From: Novosphingobium pokkalii
Lineage (GTDB): Bacteria; Pseudomonadota; Alphaproteobacteria; Sphingomonadales; Sphingomonadaceae
DNA length: 64,000 bases
Reading direction: 5' to 3'
Assembly (NCBI RefSeq): GCF_014652855.1
Contig: NZ_BMZP01000002.1
Span: 298,517-362,516, forward strand
Below are positions 1-8,118 of this stretch, piece after piece. Below the pieces are notes generated by a model. That model saw nothing but the letters and a program-made list of their open reading frames with translations. It did not search any database and was not told the origin of the DNA. The translations under genes and the position numbers were made by a program. Position 1 is the first letter of the stretch. Each line of letters opens with the position of its first letter.

Positions 1-995
1 ATTTCCACATAATAGCTGCGGTTGACCAGCACGCGGGGCAGGGTGGCCGGATTGAGCGCGATGGCCCAGCCGCCATCGGGCGCGGCGCTGACCAGGATAT
101 CGGGCGTGATCGCCTCAGCCGGGCCGCTGCCAAAGCGCAGGCCCGGCTTGGGATCATAGCCGCGCAGCTCGGCCAGCATGTCGGCAAAGTCTTCCTCGTC
201 CACCCCGCACAGGCGGCGCAGCCGGGCCAGTTCGCCGCGCCCGAGCAGGTCGAGATTGTCGAGCAGGCGCGCCATCAGCGGGTCATAGCGATCCGCCTCG
301 CGCGCCTGGAGCGCCAGGCATTCGCCCAGGCTGCGCGCGCCTACGCCGGTGGGGTCGAGCGTCTGGACCAGCGCCAGGGCCTGTTCCACGCTGGCCAGCG
401 GCAGGCCCAGTGTCTCGGCCACTTCGGGCAGGGTCATGCGCAAATAGCCGGTCTCGTCGAGCTGGTCGATCAGCCAGCGGGCAACGAACAGCGCCTGGGG
501 ATCGCGCGTGGTCGCCCCGATCTGCGCGTGGAGATGCTCGGCAAGCGACGCCGCGCCGGCGCCGCGCTCGTCGATATCGGGGCCTTCACCGCTGCCACCG
601 CCGCTTTCGCTGCCGATGCTGCCCGCCTCGCGCAAGCCCGGCGTGGCGGCATCGGCCAGCGCGGCGGCGCCGTCGCCTGTGTCGCGGTCCAAGTCCAGCG
701 CGGCGGGATCGATGTCCAGCGGGCGGTCTTCGGCGGCGCGACCTTCGCCCACCAACTGGTCCACCGGGCTCGATTCGAGGTGGGTGCGGCGCCCTTCGTC
801 GACCGGCGCTTCCTCGCCGGGGCCGCCAGGCGCGGTCTCGCCCATTTCCAGCAGCGGGTTGGCGTCCAGCGCCTCGCCGATGAACGTCTCCACCTCCAGG
901 TTCGACAGCGCCAGCAGCTTGATCGCCTGCTGGAGCTGCGGCGTCATCACCAGCGATTGCGACTGGCGGATATCGAGGCGGGGACCAAGAGCCAT
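1..995 (-). CDS. rpoN: RNA polymerase sigma-54 factor, 5' part (runs off the window)
   Basis: Sigma-54 directs RNA polymerase to -24/-12 promoters opened by AAA+ activators. Only the N-terminal 331 or so residues are present, because the gene reads leftward past base 1. The protein starts MALGPRLDIRQSQ and continues with LVMTPQLQQAIKLLALSN, the glutamine- and leucine-rich activator-contact region I. An acidic, Gly/Ser-rich region II follows to about residue 150, then the start of the core-binding domain (motifs such as LIDQLDETGYL). The C-terminal HTH and RpoN box lie outside the window. The ATG at 995 is chosen because it gives the canonical region I. It lies 51 bases after lptB, the usual alphaproteobacterial order, so the two are probably cotranscribed. 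Confidence 0.93.
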   Translation of the reverse strand, partial: MALGPRLDIRQSQSLVMTPQLQQAIKLLALSNLEVETFIGEALDANPLLEMGETAPGGPGEEAPVDEGRRTHLESSPVDQLVGEGRAAEDRPLDIDPAALDLDRDTGDGAAALADAATPGLREAGSIGSESGGGSGEGPDIDERGAGAASLAEHLHAQIGATTRDPQALFVARWLIDQLDETGYLRMTLPEVAETLGLPLASVEQALALVQTLDPTGVGARSLGECLALQAREADRYDPLMARLLDNLDLLGRGELARLRRLCGVDEEDFADMLAELRGYDPKPGLRFGSGPAEAITPDILVSAAPDGGWAIALNPATLPRVLVNRSYYVE

Positions 996-1046
996 GGCGG
1001 CGGTATCAGCCGCCTATGGTAAAGAGACGGCAAAAGGCGCCGTGTT

Positions 1047-1850
1047 TCACAGCGTGAAGCCCTCGCCCAGATAGAGCCGGCGCACGTTGGGATCGGCTAC
1101 CAGGGCTTCCGGGCTGCCGGCAAACAGCACCTGCCCGCCATAGATGATGCAGGCGCGATCGACGATATCGAGCGTTTCGCGCACGTTGTGGTCGGTGATC
1201 AGCACGCCGATGCCGCGCTTCTTGAGATCTTTGACCAGGTCGCGGATATCGCTGATCGACAGCGGGTCGATCCCGGCGAAGGGTTCGTCGAGCAGGATGA
1301 TCGACGGGCGCGCGGCGAGGGCGCGGGCGATTTCGCAACGGCGGCGCTCCCCGCCCGAGAGCGCCATGGCCGGGCTGGCGCGCAGCCGCGTCAGGCCGAA
1401 TTCGTCGAGCAGGCGGTCCAGCTCGGCGGCGCGAGTCGCCTTGTCCGGTTCTACCAGTTCGAGCACGGTGGCGATGTTCTGCTCCACCGTCATGCCGCGA
1501 AAGATCGAGGTTTCCTGCGGCAGATAGCCCAGCCCCAGCACGGAGCGGCGATACATCGGCAGCTTGGTGATATCCACGCCATCGAGCAGGATGCGCCCGG
1601 AATCCGGCCGCACCAGCCCCATGATCGAATAGAAGCAGGTGGTCTTGCCCGCGCCGTTGGGGCCGAGCAGGCCGAGCACTTCACCCTTGCCCACCGACAG
1701 CGAGATGTCGGTCAGCACCGCCCGCTTGTCATAGGACTTGGCGATGGACACCACTTCCAACCCTCCCTGCGGGATCGGAACGGCAGCGCCGCCCATGGTG
1801 GTGGTGGTGGTGGCGGGGTCAGACGCAAGCGCGGGGGAAGAGCCAGTCAT
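1047..1850 (-). CDS. lptB: LPS export ABC transporter ATP-binding protein LptB
   Basis: LptB is the cytoplasmic ATPase that powers LptFG to extract lipopolysaccharide from the inner membrane and push it along the Lpt bridge. From ATG 1850 the protein has 267 residues: Walker A GPNGAGKT at 63-70, Q-loop near 112, signature LSGGE at 164-168, Walker B IILLDEP at 184-190 and switch His221. An upstream in-frame ATG at 1919 would add a low-complexity 23-residue leader. I prefer 1850, although even this start leaves a Thr-rich N-terminal extension of about 30 residues that LptB usually lacks. rpoN follows. lptC and lptA, often found directly upstream, are not in the window. Confidence 0.95.
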   Translation of the reverse strand: MTGSSPALASDPATTTTTMGGAAVPIPQGGLEVVSIAKSYDKRAVLTDISLSVGKGEVLGLLGPNGAGKTTCFYSIMGLVRPDSGRILLDGVDITKLPMYRRSVLGLGYLPQETSIFRGMTVEQNIATVLELVEPDKATRAAELDRLLDEFGLTRLRASPAMALSGGERRRCEIARALAARPSIILLDEPFAGIDPLSISDIRDLVKDLKKRGIGVLITDHNVRETLDIVDRACIIYGGQVLFAGSPEALVADPNVRRLYLGEGFTL

Positions 1851-1992
1851 GCCCTGCTCATAGCCCGGTCCGCCGCCGGGGCAAACCCCATCGCGGCGGG
1901 ATTGGCGCGATTGGTGCATGGCCGCGACAAAACTTGCGCACCGGGCGGGTGCATGGTCTTATGTGTTCCGAACGTTGCACCGGAGGGGGATC

Positions 1993-2382
1993 ATGACCAG
2001 GCCGTTCACCGCCATGCAGGACTCCGCAGGCGACCGCACCCTGCGGCTGGAGGCTGCGCACAAGCAGATCAGCAACGCGGTGGCCTTTGGCCTGATGGTG
2101 TATACCGCCTTACAGATCTTCCTGACGATGCGCGCGCTGGAAGAACTGGACAACACGCTGCTGCCGATAATGGCGCTGGTCGTGCTGGTGGGGGCGATCA
2201 TCCCGCTCTATCGCCGCCTGGAAAAGCGCTGGGACGCCACTGCTGCCATTCTGGCCGACGATCCGCCGGCCCTGTCGGCCGCGCTGACGCGCACGCGCCT
2301 GACGATCTGGGCGATCTCGATCGGCCTGCCCTTGCTGGTCACCGTGGCGATCAAGGGGTTGGTCGTGCTCATCGCTCGCTGA
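1993..2382 (+). CDS. Small membrane protein of unknown function
   Basis: A 129-residue protein divergent from lptB. The ATG at 1993 is preferred over the one at 1918 because a GGAGGGGG ribosome binding site sits just upstream. After a charged N-terminus (about 30 residues) there are two close hydrophobic segments (about 32-50 and 58-72), a polar stretch with RRLEKRWD, then a final hydrophobic segment (about 103-125). This suggests three membrane spans with a cytoplasmic loop. I recognise no domain. It precedes pmbA on the same strand by 77 bases but nothing ties their functions together. Confidence 0.75.
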   Translation: MTRPFTAMQDSAGDRTLRLEAAHKQISNAVAFGLMVYTALQIFLTMRALEELDNTLLPIMALVVLVGAIIPLYRRLEKRWDATAAILADDPPALSAALTRTRLTIWAISIGLPLLVTVAIKGLVVLIAR

Positions 2383-2459
2383 TTGCCGCAGCGCATTGCA
2401 ACGGCTAGGTGCTGCCTACCCCGGCCAAGCGCGGCCGGGCTTAGTGGAGTGCGCCGCCG

Positions 2460-3806
2460 ATGTTGACCCCCGCCCAGGCCCAGGAACGCTGCCAGGCCTT
2501 GATCGAACGCGCGCAGCGCGCGGGGGCACAGGCCGGCGATGCGGTCTACCTGGCGAGCAGCGCGGAAAGCGTCAGCGTGCGGCTTGGCGCGCTGGAAGAC
2601 GTCGAACGTTCCGAATCCGAGCATATCGGCCTGCGCGTGTTCGTCGAGGGTGCCTCCGCCTCGATCGGATCGACCGACCTGGCCGATGCCGCGCTGGATG
2701 AACTGGCCAGCCGCGCCGTGGCCATGGCGCGGGCGGCCCCGGCCGATCGCTTTGCCGGCCTGGCCGATGCCGCCCTGCTGGCGCGGGCGCCTTACCCCGA
2801 TCTCGATCTCGATGATCCGGCCGAGCCTGCCCCGCAAGACCTGCGCCGCCTGGCCGAGGAAGCCGAGGATGCGGCGCGCGCGGTGGCGGGGGTGACCAAC
2901 AGCGAAGGCGGCAGTGCCAGCAGCGGGCGCGGCGTGGTGGCGCTGGCCACCAGCCATGGCTTTGCCGGCGCCTATGCCGCCAGCAGCCATTCGGTTTCGG
3001 CCAGCGTGATCGCCGGCGAAGGTGGCGCCTTGCAGCGCGACTATGCCTGGGCCAGCACGCGCTTTGCCGCCGATCTGCCCAATGCGGCGCAGATCGGGCG
3101 TGAGGCGGGCGAGCGCGCCGTGGCGCGGCTCGACCCCGGCCGGGTGAAAAGCGGCATGATGCCGGTGGTGTTCGATCCGCGCGTGGGTTCCTCGCTTGTC
3201 GGCCACCTGCTCGGCGCGATTGCGGGATCGGCGATTGCCCGCCGCGCCAGCTTCCTGCTGGACAAGGACGGCGCGCAGATATTCGATTCCGGGGTGACGA
3301 TCACCGACGATCCGCTGCGCCGGCGCGGCCTGCGGTCGCGCCCGTTCGATGGCGAAGGCCTGCCCACTGCTGCGCGCAAGCTGGTCGATGCCGGGCGCCT
3401 CACCGGCTGGCTGATGGACAGCGCCGCCGCGCGCCAGCTTGGCGCCACGCCCACCGGCCATGCCTCGCGCGGGGGATCGGGCGCACCGCACGTGACGGCG
3501 GGCAACGTGGTGATCGAACCCGGCACGCTCAGCCGCGCCGAACTGATCGCCGACATTGCCGATGGCGTCTATGTCACCGAATTGATCGGCCATGGCGTCA
3601 ACGGCGTGACCGGGGACTATAGCCGTGGGGCCGCCGGCTTCCGCATCGTCAACGGCGAAATCGCCGGCCCGATCGCCGAATTCACCGTGGCGGGCAACCT
3701 GCTGGACATGTTCGCGGCGATGATCCCGGCCAGCGATCTCAAGATCGAGCGCGGCATCGACGTGCCCACGCTGCGCATCGACGGCATGAGCGTGGCCGGC
3801 GACTGA
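2460..3806 (+). CDS. pmbA: TldD/PmbA family metallopeptidase subunit PmbA (TldE)
   Basis: TldD and PmbA (TldE) form a heterodimeric cytoplasmic protease that digests unfolded peptides and matures some modified peptides such as microcins. This 448-residue protein fits PmbA: SVRLGALEDVERSES early, VTNSEGG in the middle, and a C-terminal half containing ASRGGSGAPHVTAGN and VTELIGHGVNGVTGDYSRGA. I see no HExxxH zinc-binding motif, as expected for the non-catalytic PmbA partner; tldD is not in the window. The start at 2460 gives the usual length. The convergent neighbour ends only 14 bases downstream. Confidence 0.93.
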   Translation: MLTPAQAQERCQALIERAQRAGAQAGDAVYLASSAESVSVRLGALEDVERSESEHIGLRVFVEGASASIGSTDLADAALDELASRAVAMARAAPADRFAGLADAALLARAPYPDLDLDDPAEPAPQDLRRLAEEAEDAARAVAGVTNSEGGSASSGRGVVALATSHGFAGAYAASSHSVSASVIAGEGGALQRDYAWASTRFAADLPNAAQIGREAGERAVARLDPGRVKSGMMPVVFDPRVGSSLVGHLLGAIAGSAIARRASFLLDKDGAQIFDSGVTITDDPLRRRGLRSRPFDGEGLPTAARKLVDAGRLTGWLMDSAAARQLGATPTGHASRGGSGAPHVTAGNVVIEPGTLSRAELIADIADGVYVTELIGHGVNGVTGDYSRGAAGFRIVNGEIAGPIAEFTVAGNLLDMFAAMIPASDLKIERGIDVPTLRIDGMSVAGD

Positions 3807-3820
3807 CGCGGGCTGTCCGT

Positions 3821-5131
3821 CTATCGCAGGTTTTCCAGCAGCCTGTACCAGTGCATCCCCAGCACCAGCAGCGGGTTGCCCAGCCGGTCTCCCAGCGGCA
3901 GGCGCACCGGCTTGAGCGCGGCGAAGACGTCGAACCGTTCCATCGTGCCGGAAATGGCTTCGGCCATGACTTCGGCCACGACATGGCTGGTGGCGACGCC
4001 ATGGCCGGAATAGCCCTGGGCAACCCACACGTTGTCGGCCAGCTTGCCCAGTTGCGGCGCGCGGTTGATCACGATGCCCATGGCGCAGGACCAGGCATGG
4101 TCGATCTTCACGCCTTTCAGGCGCGGGAACGTTGCCTCGATCGCCGGGCGCAACTCGTCGGCAAAGGAGCGGGATTCGCGGCCGGAATAGTTGGCGCCGC
4201 CGCCGAACAGCAGCCGCCCGTCGGCCGTGAGGCGGTAGTAATCGAGCACGAAGCGGCAGTCATAGACCGCAAGATCGTGCGGGTTGATTGCCTTGGCCAC
4301 ATCGCCTAGCGGCGCCGTGGTGACGATGCCGCCCACGGCCGGAAAGATCAGGCCTGACAGCCGCCTGCGCTCCAGCTTGTGATAGACGTCCCCGGCGATC
4401 ATCACCTGGGCGGCGGTGACGCGCCCATGTGCGGTCACCACCTGGGGGCGCGAGCCGTGGACGATGTCCAGCACCGCCGATCCCTCGAAGATCCGCACGC
4501 CCAGCCGCTCGGCGGCCTTGGCCTCGCCCAGGCAGAGCTTGAGCGGATGGAGGTGCATGTTGCGGGTGTTGAGCAGCCCGCCGCAGTAGAGCGGGCTTTC
4601 CAGGTGATCACGCACGCCGGCGGCATCGAGCAGCACGAGATCGTCCCCCATGCCGCGCGCGCAGCCTTGCGCAAAGGTTTCTTCCAGTTCGGCCATGTGC
4701 GCCGGCTTCATCGCGGCGTGGATGTGCCCGCGCTTGAGGTCACAGGCGATGCCGTGGCGCGCCACGCGCGCGGCAATCACGTCCTGCCCGTGCCAGCGCA
4801 GCCACCAGATGAAATCGTCCAGCTCCGCGCCCAGGCGGCTTTTCCATTGCTTGCGCAATTCGCCTTCGCCCGAAAGGCTGCCGGTCACCTGGCCGCCGTT
4901 GCGCCCGCTTTGCCCCCAGCCGACGCGGTTGGCTTCCACCAGCACCACGGAATGGCCGCGCTCGGCCAGCTCCAGCGCGGTGTTCACGCCGGTGAAGCCG
5001 CCGCCGATCACCACCACGTCGGCACTGTGATCACCTTCCAGCACGGGCCAGGCGATATCATCGTCCAGGCTGGCGGAATAATAGGTGTGCGGGCGCGGGA
5101 TCGACGCGAAGCGGGGCGAGGGTGTGGCCAT
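3821..5131 (-). CDS. FAD-dependent oxidoreductase, PuuB-like (gamma-glutamylputrescine oxidase family)
   Basis: A DAO-family flavoenzyme of about 436 residues. The FAD-binding Rossmann motif VIGGGFTG lies at about residues 42-48, followed by the E-A-N acidic end of the second strand and GQSGRNGGQVTG, a motif typical of PuuB-type amine oxidases. The C-terminal part carries WSCAMGI and YSGHGVATSHVVAE, the second FAD contact region. The family oxidises gamma-glutamylputrescine or similar secondary amines with O2. No other puu genes lie nearby, so the substrate is uncertain. Start ATG 5131 (MATPSPRF) is preferred to ATG 5149, which would add six residues. Confidence 0.85.
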   Translation of the reverse strand: MATPSPRFASIPRPHTYYSASLDDDIAWPVLEGDHSADVVVIGGGFTGVNTALELAERGHSVVLVEANRVGWGQSGRNGGQVTGSLSGEGELRKQWKSRLGAELDDFIWWLRWHGQDVIAARVARHGIACDLKRGHIHAAMKPAHMAELEETFAQGCARGMGDDLVLLDAAGVRDHLESPLYCGGLLNTRNMHLHPLKLCLGEAKAAERLGVRIFEGSAVLDIVHGSRPQVVTAHGRVTAAQVMIAGDVYHKLERRRLSGLIFPAVGGIVTTAPLGDVAKAINPHDLAVYDCRFVLDYYRLTADGRLLFGGGANYSGRESRSFADELRPAIEATFPRLKGVKIDHAWSCAMGIVINRAPQLGKLADNVWVAQGYSGHGVATSHVVAEVMAEAISGTMERFDVFAALKPVRLPLGDRLGNPLLVLGMHWYRLLENLR

Positions 5132-5233
5132 GGCGGCGATCATTGCCAAGATCGATCACAGATCAAGCGAAACCGTGCGGTTTTTGCAGCGGGCATTGAC
5201 CGGCGCGCGCGCCCCTGCCATCGGCTGCGCCCC

Positions 5234-5947
5234 ATGACGGCATACAAATCCGGCGATCCGACCACGCTCAACCGACTCTATGGCCGCGCCAAGGGCAAGC
5301 CCCTGCGCCAGGGCCAGCAGGCGCTTGTCGATACCCTGCTGCCGCGCATCGCGGTGCCGGCGGAAGGGCCGGTGACGGCACAGGCGCTGTTCGGCCACGA
5401 TTGCCCGCTGCATTTCGAGATCGGCTTTGGCGGCGGCGAGCACATGGCCTATCGCGCCGATCTGCTGCCTGACCACGGCTTCATCGGCGCCGAGCCGTTC
5501 CTCAATGGCGTGGCCCAGGCCCTGACCCATGTGGATGGCGACAACGGCGCGCATCCGCCGCTGGGCAACGTGCGCATCCACCACGGCGATGCGCTGGAAG
5601 TGCTGGAGCGCGTGCCCGATGGCGCGCTGTCGTTCCTCTACCTGCTCCATCCCGATCCCTGGCCCAAGGCGCGCCATGCCAAGCGCCGGATGATGAACGA
5701 CGGGCCGGTGGACCTGTTCGCGCGCAAGCTGAAGCCGGGCGGCGAGTTCCGCTTTGGCACCGACCACCCGATCTACCTGCGCCACGCGCTGATGGTCATG
5801 CGCCGCCACACCGACCAGTTCCGCTGGCTGGCGCAAGGGCCGCAGGATTTCCAGCAGCGCCCCAGCGGCTGGCCCGAAACCCGCTATGCCGCCAAGGCGC
5901 GCGCCCAGGGCCATGAAATCTGGTACTTCCGCTATACGCGAAACTGA
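5234..5947 (+). CDS. trmB: tRNA (guanine-N7-)-methyltransferase TrmB
   Basis: TrmB methylates N7 of G46 in the variable loop of tRNAs using S-adenosylmethionine. The 237-residue protein shows the SAM-binding motif FEIGFGGGEHM at about residues 60-70, the NADP-like acidic turn GAEPFLNGV, the family signature HPDPWPKARHAKRR near 145, and the C-terminal ETRYAAKA(R/A)xxG motif used for tRNA binding. The ATG at 5234 is chosen from homology; the frame remains open far upstream, but that part overlaps the opposite-strand oxidoreductase. It is divergent from that oxidoreductase, with about 100 bases between them. Confidence 0.96.
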   Translation: MTAYKSGDPTTLNRLYGRAKGKPLRQGQQALVDTLLPRIAVPAEGPVTAQALFGHDCPLHFEIGFGGGEHMAYRADLLPDHGFIGAEPFLNGVAQALTHVDGDNGAHPPLGNVRIHHGDALEVLERVPDGALSFLYLLHPDPWPKARHAKRRMMNDGPVDLFARKLKPGGEFRFGTDHPIYLRHALMVMRRHTDQFRWLAQGPQDFQQRPSGWPETRYAAKARAQGHEIWYFRYTRN

Positions 5948-5989
5948 TCCACAGGTTGGCCCTGTAACGGATGGTTGCAGGGGACAGTG

Positions 5990-6496
5990 ATGGGGATTGA
6001 CGGATTGCAGGACCGGGCCGCGCTGGTGCGGCCAGCACCGATCGATCGGGTGCTCTCGGCCGGCGCGGTGATCCTGTTCACGGCCGCCGTGGCGGCGATC
6101 CTGCGCGGGCAGGCGCAGTGGACGGCGGTGCCGGCGCTGATCTGGCTGCACCTGGCCACGATCCTGCTGGCCACCGCGCTGACCCCGGTGATGCTGCTGG
6201 GCCGGCGTGGTGACCGGCGGCATCGCACGCTGGGCACGGTGTGGGTGGTGGCGATGCTGGCCACGGCGGCCATCTCGCTGTTCATCCACGTGTCCGGGCC
6301 GGGGCGCTTTTCGGTGATCCACCTGCTGTCGGTCTATACCCTGGTCCAGGTGCCGATCCTGTGGCGGGCGGCGCGGCAGCACAACGTGGCGCGTCATCGC
6401 CGCGCGGTGCATGGCATGGTGATCGGCGCGCTGCTGGTCGCCGGCTTCTTCACGTTTCCGTTTCACCGCCTGCTGGGATCGTGGCTGCTGGGCTGA
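5990..6496 (+). CDS. DUF2306-type predicted membrane protein
   Basis: A 168-residue integral membrane protein with four hydrophobic segments (about 22-40, 47-67, 82-100 and 140-160). Between them is a charged loop of the type RRGDRRHRTLGTVWV, and the late part carries the conserved H-RR-AVHGM pattern of DUF2306 proteins. Function is unknown. The ATG at 5990 has an AGGGGA ribosome binding site 6-8 bases upstream, better than the ATG at 5975. It follows trmB by 42 bases and may be cotranscribed. Confidence 0.8.
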   Translation: MGIDGLQDRAALVRPAPIDRVLSAGAVILFTAAVAAILRGQAQWTAVPALIWLHLATILLATALTPVMLLGRRGDRRHRTLGTVWVVAMLATAAISLFIHVSGPGRFSVIHLLSVYTLVQVPILWRAARQHNVARHRRAVHGMVIGALLVAGFFTFPFHRLLGSWLLG

Positions 6497-6645
6497 TCGG
6501 GCGGGGTTGGTGCACGGCGGCATAACCCGGGGGGCGGTGGCCCTGCGCAGGGAAGGATTAATGCCGGGGTAACCAGACCGGCGTAGCGTGTCTTGGTCGG
6601 CAGGTGACACCGCAAAGGCGCGGGCCAGCCGCATCGGAGTGCGCC

Positions 6646-7176
6646 ATGTCCCACAGCCAGACCGCGACCCAGTTGCTCAACGAACTGCGCGAGTTTGCCA
6701 GTTTTCCTGCCGCGACCCAGCGCTATATCCGGCGCAGCCTGGACATCGGGCTGGGCCGGCGCGATGCGTTCCAGGTCTGGGCGCGCACGGCGGCCGAAAC
6801 CGCGGCGATCCGCACGCAATACGTGGTCTATCAGGATCTCAAGCTGCTGCGCACGATGCTGCCCGATGGCCCGGCGGCCGATGGCATGGAGCGTTTCATG
6901 GGCGCGCTGATCCGCGTGACCGCGTTCGATCTGGGGCAGGACCGGCTGGACGGCTTTTCCGCCTATCGCTTTCTCTACGAGCGGCTTCTCGCTGCCGACG
7001 CGCGGCCCTGGCTGCCGGCGGCGTTCTGCGGGGCGGCGGCGCTGCCGCAGATCCGCCCGTTGCGCCGCAAGGACCTGCTGCAATCGATCAGCGAGGCAGC
7101 GGCCACGGCGCCCGGCTGGTCCACCCGCGCGCCCACGTTCTATCCCGATTTCGTGCCGCTGGAAGAAGCGGCCTGA
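6646..7176 (+). CDS. Conserved hypothetical protein, soluble, unknown function
   Basis: A 176-residue protein without signal peptide or membrane segment. It starts MSHSQTATQLLNELREF, is rich in Arg, Ala and Leu, and is probably mostly helical; aromatic patches such as FYPDFVP occur at the C-terminus. I do not recognise a family. ATG 6646 has GGAG at a suitable distance; an in-frame ATG at 6604 is possible but less likely. Its last 37 bases overlap the 3' end of the convergent EamA transporter gene, so the two reading frames share coding sequence at the end. Confidence 0.7.
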   Translation: MSHSQTATQLLNELREFASFPAATQRYIRRSLDIGLGRRDAFQVWARTAAETAAIRTQYVVYQDLKLLRTMLPDGPAADGMERFMGALIRVTAFDLGQDRLDGFSAYRFLYERLLAADARPWLPAAFCGAAALPQIRPLRRKDLLQSISEAAATAPGWSTRAPTFYPDFVPLEEAA

Positions 7177-8069
7177 CGCGGCGCCGGCCGGGCGCTGGTG
7201 GCCGCCGTGCCGGCGCAGGCCAGCACGATCAGGCCGATTGCCAGGCATTGGTCGGGCGTCAGGCGCTCGCCCAGCAGCGCCCAGCCGGTGAGCGCGGCCA
7301 CGGCGGGCGCGGCGCTGAGCAGCATGCCGAAGAGCGACGCGGACAGGCGGCGCATCGCTCCGATTTCCAGCCCATAGGGCAGCGCGCTCGACAGCACGGC
7401 AATGGCCAGGCCCATGCCCAGCGCCTGGGGCGAGGCCAGCGCCGGAGAGCCGGTCAGCACGAGCAGCGGCGGCACCACGATCACGGCGGCCACGACCATG
7501 CCCCAGGCCACGGCATCGGTGCCCAGCGCCGCCGCCACCCGCCGCCCGGCAACGATATAGCTGGCCCAGCACACCGCCGCACCGCCGGCGAGCAGCAGCC
7601 CGCGCGGATCAAGCGTTTGCCCGGCCAGAACCTTCTCGGCCAGAACTTTCTCGGGATGCCATGGCAGCAGCAGCGCCAGGCCGGAAACCGCGCAGGCCAG
7701 CCACAGGAAATCGCGCGGCCGGCGCGAGGCGGCAAGCACAATGGCCAGTGGCCCCATCACTTCCACGCCCACCGCAATGCCGATGGGGATATGGGCAAAC
7801 GCCTGATAGATCAGCACGTTCATGATGCCCAGGATCGCGCCATAGCCGGCAAGGGCAGCCCACAGCGCGCGCGGCACCGGCCGATGCCACGGACGCCGCC
7901 AGGCCATCAGCACCAAGGCCGCCAGCGCCACGCGCAACAGCGTGGTGCCCCCCGCGCCGACCAGCGGGAACAACTGCTTGGCAAAGGCGGCGCCGAGATT
8001 GCCCGAGACCTGGCCGGCCAGCGTGGCGGCAATGCCAAGGATGGTGGCGCGGGAGGAGCGATCGGGCAT
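7140..8069 (-). CDS. EamA/DMT family exporter (RhtA-like)
   Basis: A 309-residue drug/metabolite-transporter superfamily protein with about ten predicted membrane helices in two EamA halves (about 10-135 and 155-285). Motifs such as GIMNVLIYQAFAHIPIGIAVGVEVMGPL resemble RhtA, the threonine/homoserine exporter, which supports a small amino acid or related metabolite as substrate; the real substrate cannot be read from the sequence. The loop between the halves holds a short perfect tandem repeat, EKVLA-EKVLA, from a 15-base unit duplicated at about 7625-7655. It overlaps the convergent gene by 37 bases. Confidence 0.87.
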   Translation of the reverse strand: MPDRSSRATILGIAATLAGQVSGNLGAAFAKQLFPLVGAGGTTLLRVALAALVLMAWRRPWHRPVPRALWAALAGYGAILGIMNVLIYQAFAHIPIGIAVGVEVMGPLAIVLAASRRPRDFLWLACAVSGLALLLPWHPEKVLAEKVLAGQTLDPRGLLLAGGAAVCWASYIVAGRRVAAALGTDAVAWGMVVAAVIVVPPLLVLTGSPALASPQALGMGLAIAVLSSALPYGLEIGAMRRLSASLFGMLLSAAPAVAALTGWALLGERLTPDQCLAIGLIVLACAGTAATSARPAPRQAASSSGTKSG

Positions 8070-8118
8070 GCGCTTGTCTTAGCGAACGCGCGCCCGCTCG
8101 CCAGCCTTATCCCATGCG

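Noticed and set aside
2208..4028. Open frame of 606 codons on the minus strand over pmbA
   Set aside because: Low-complexity Arg/Gly/Ala composition, antisense to a clear pmbA gene; GC-rich shadow frame.
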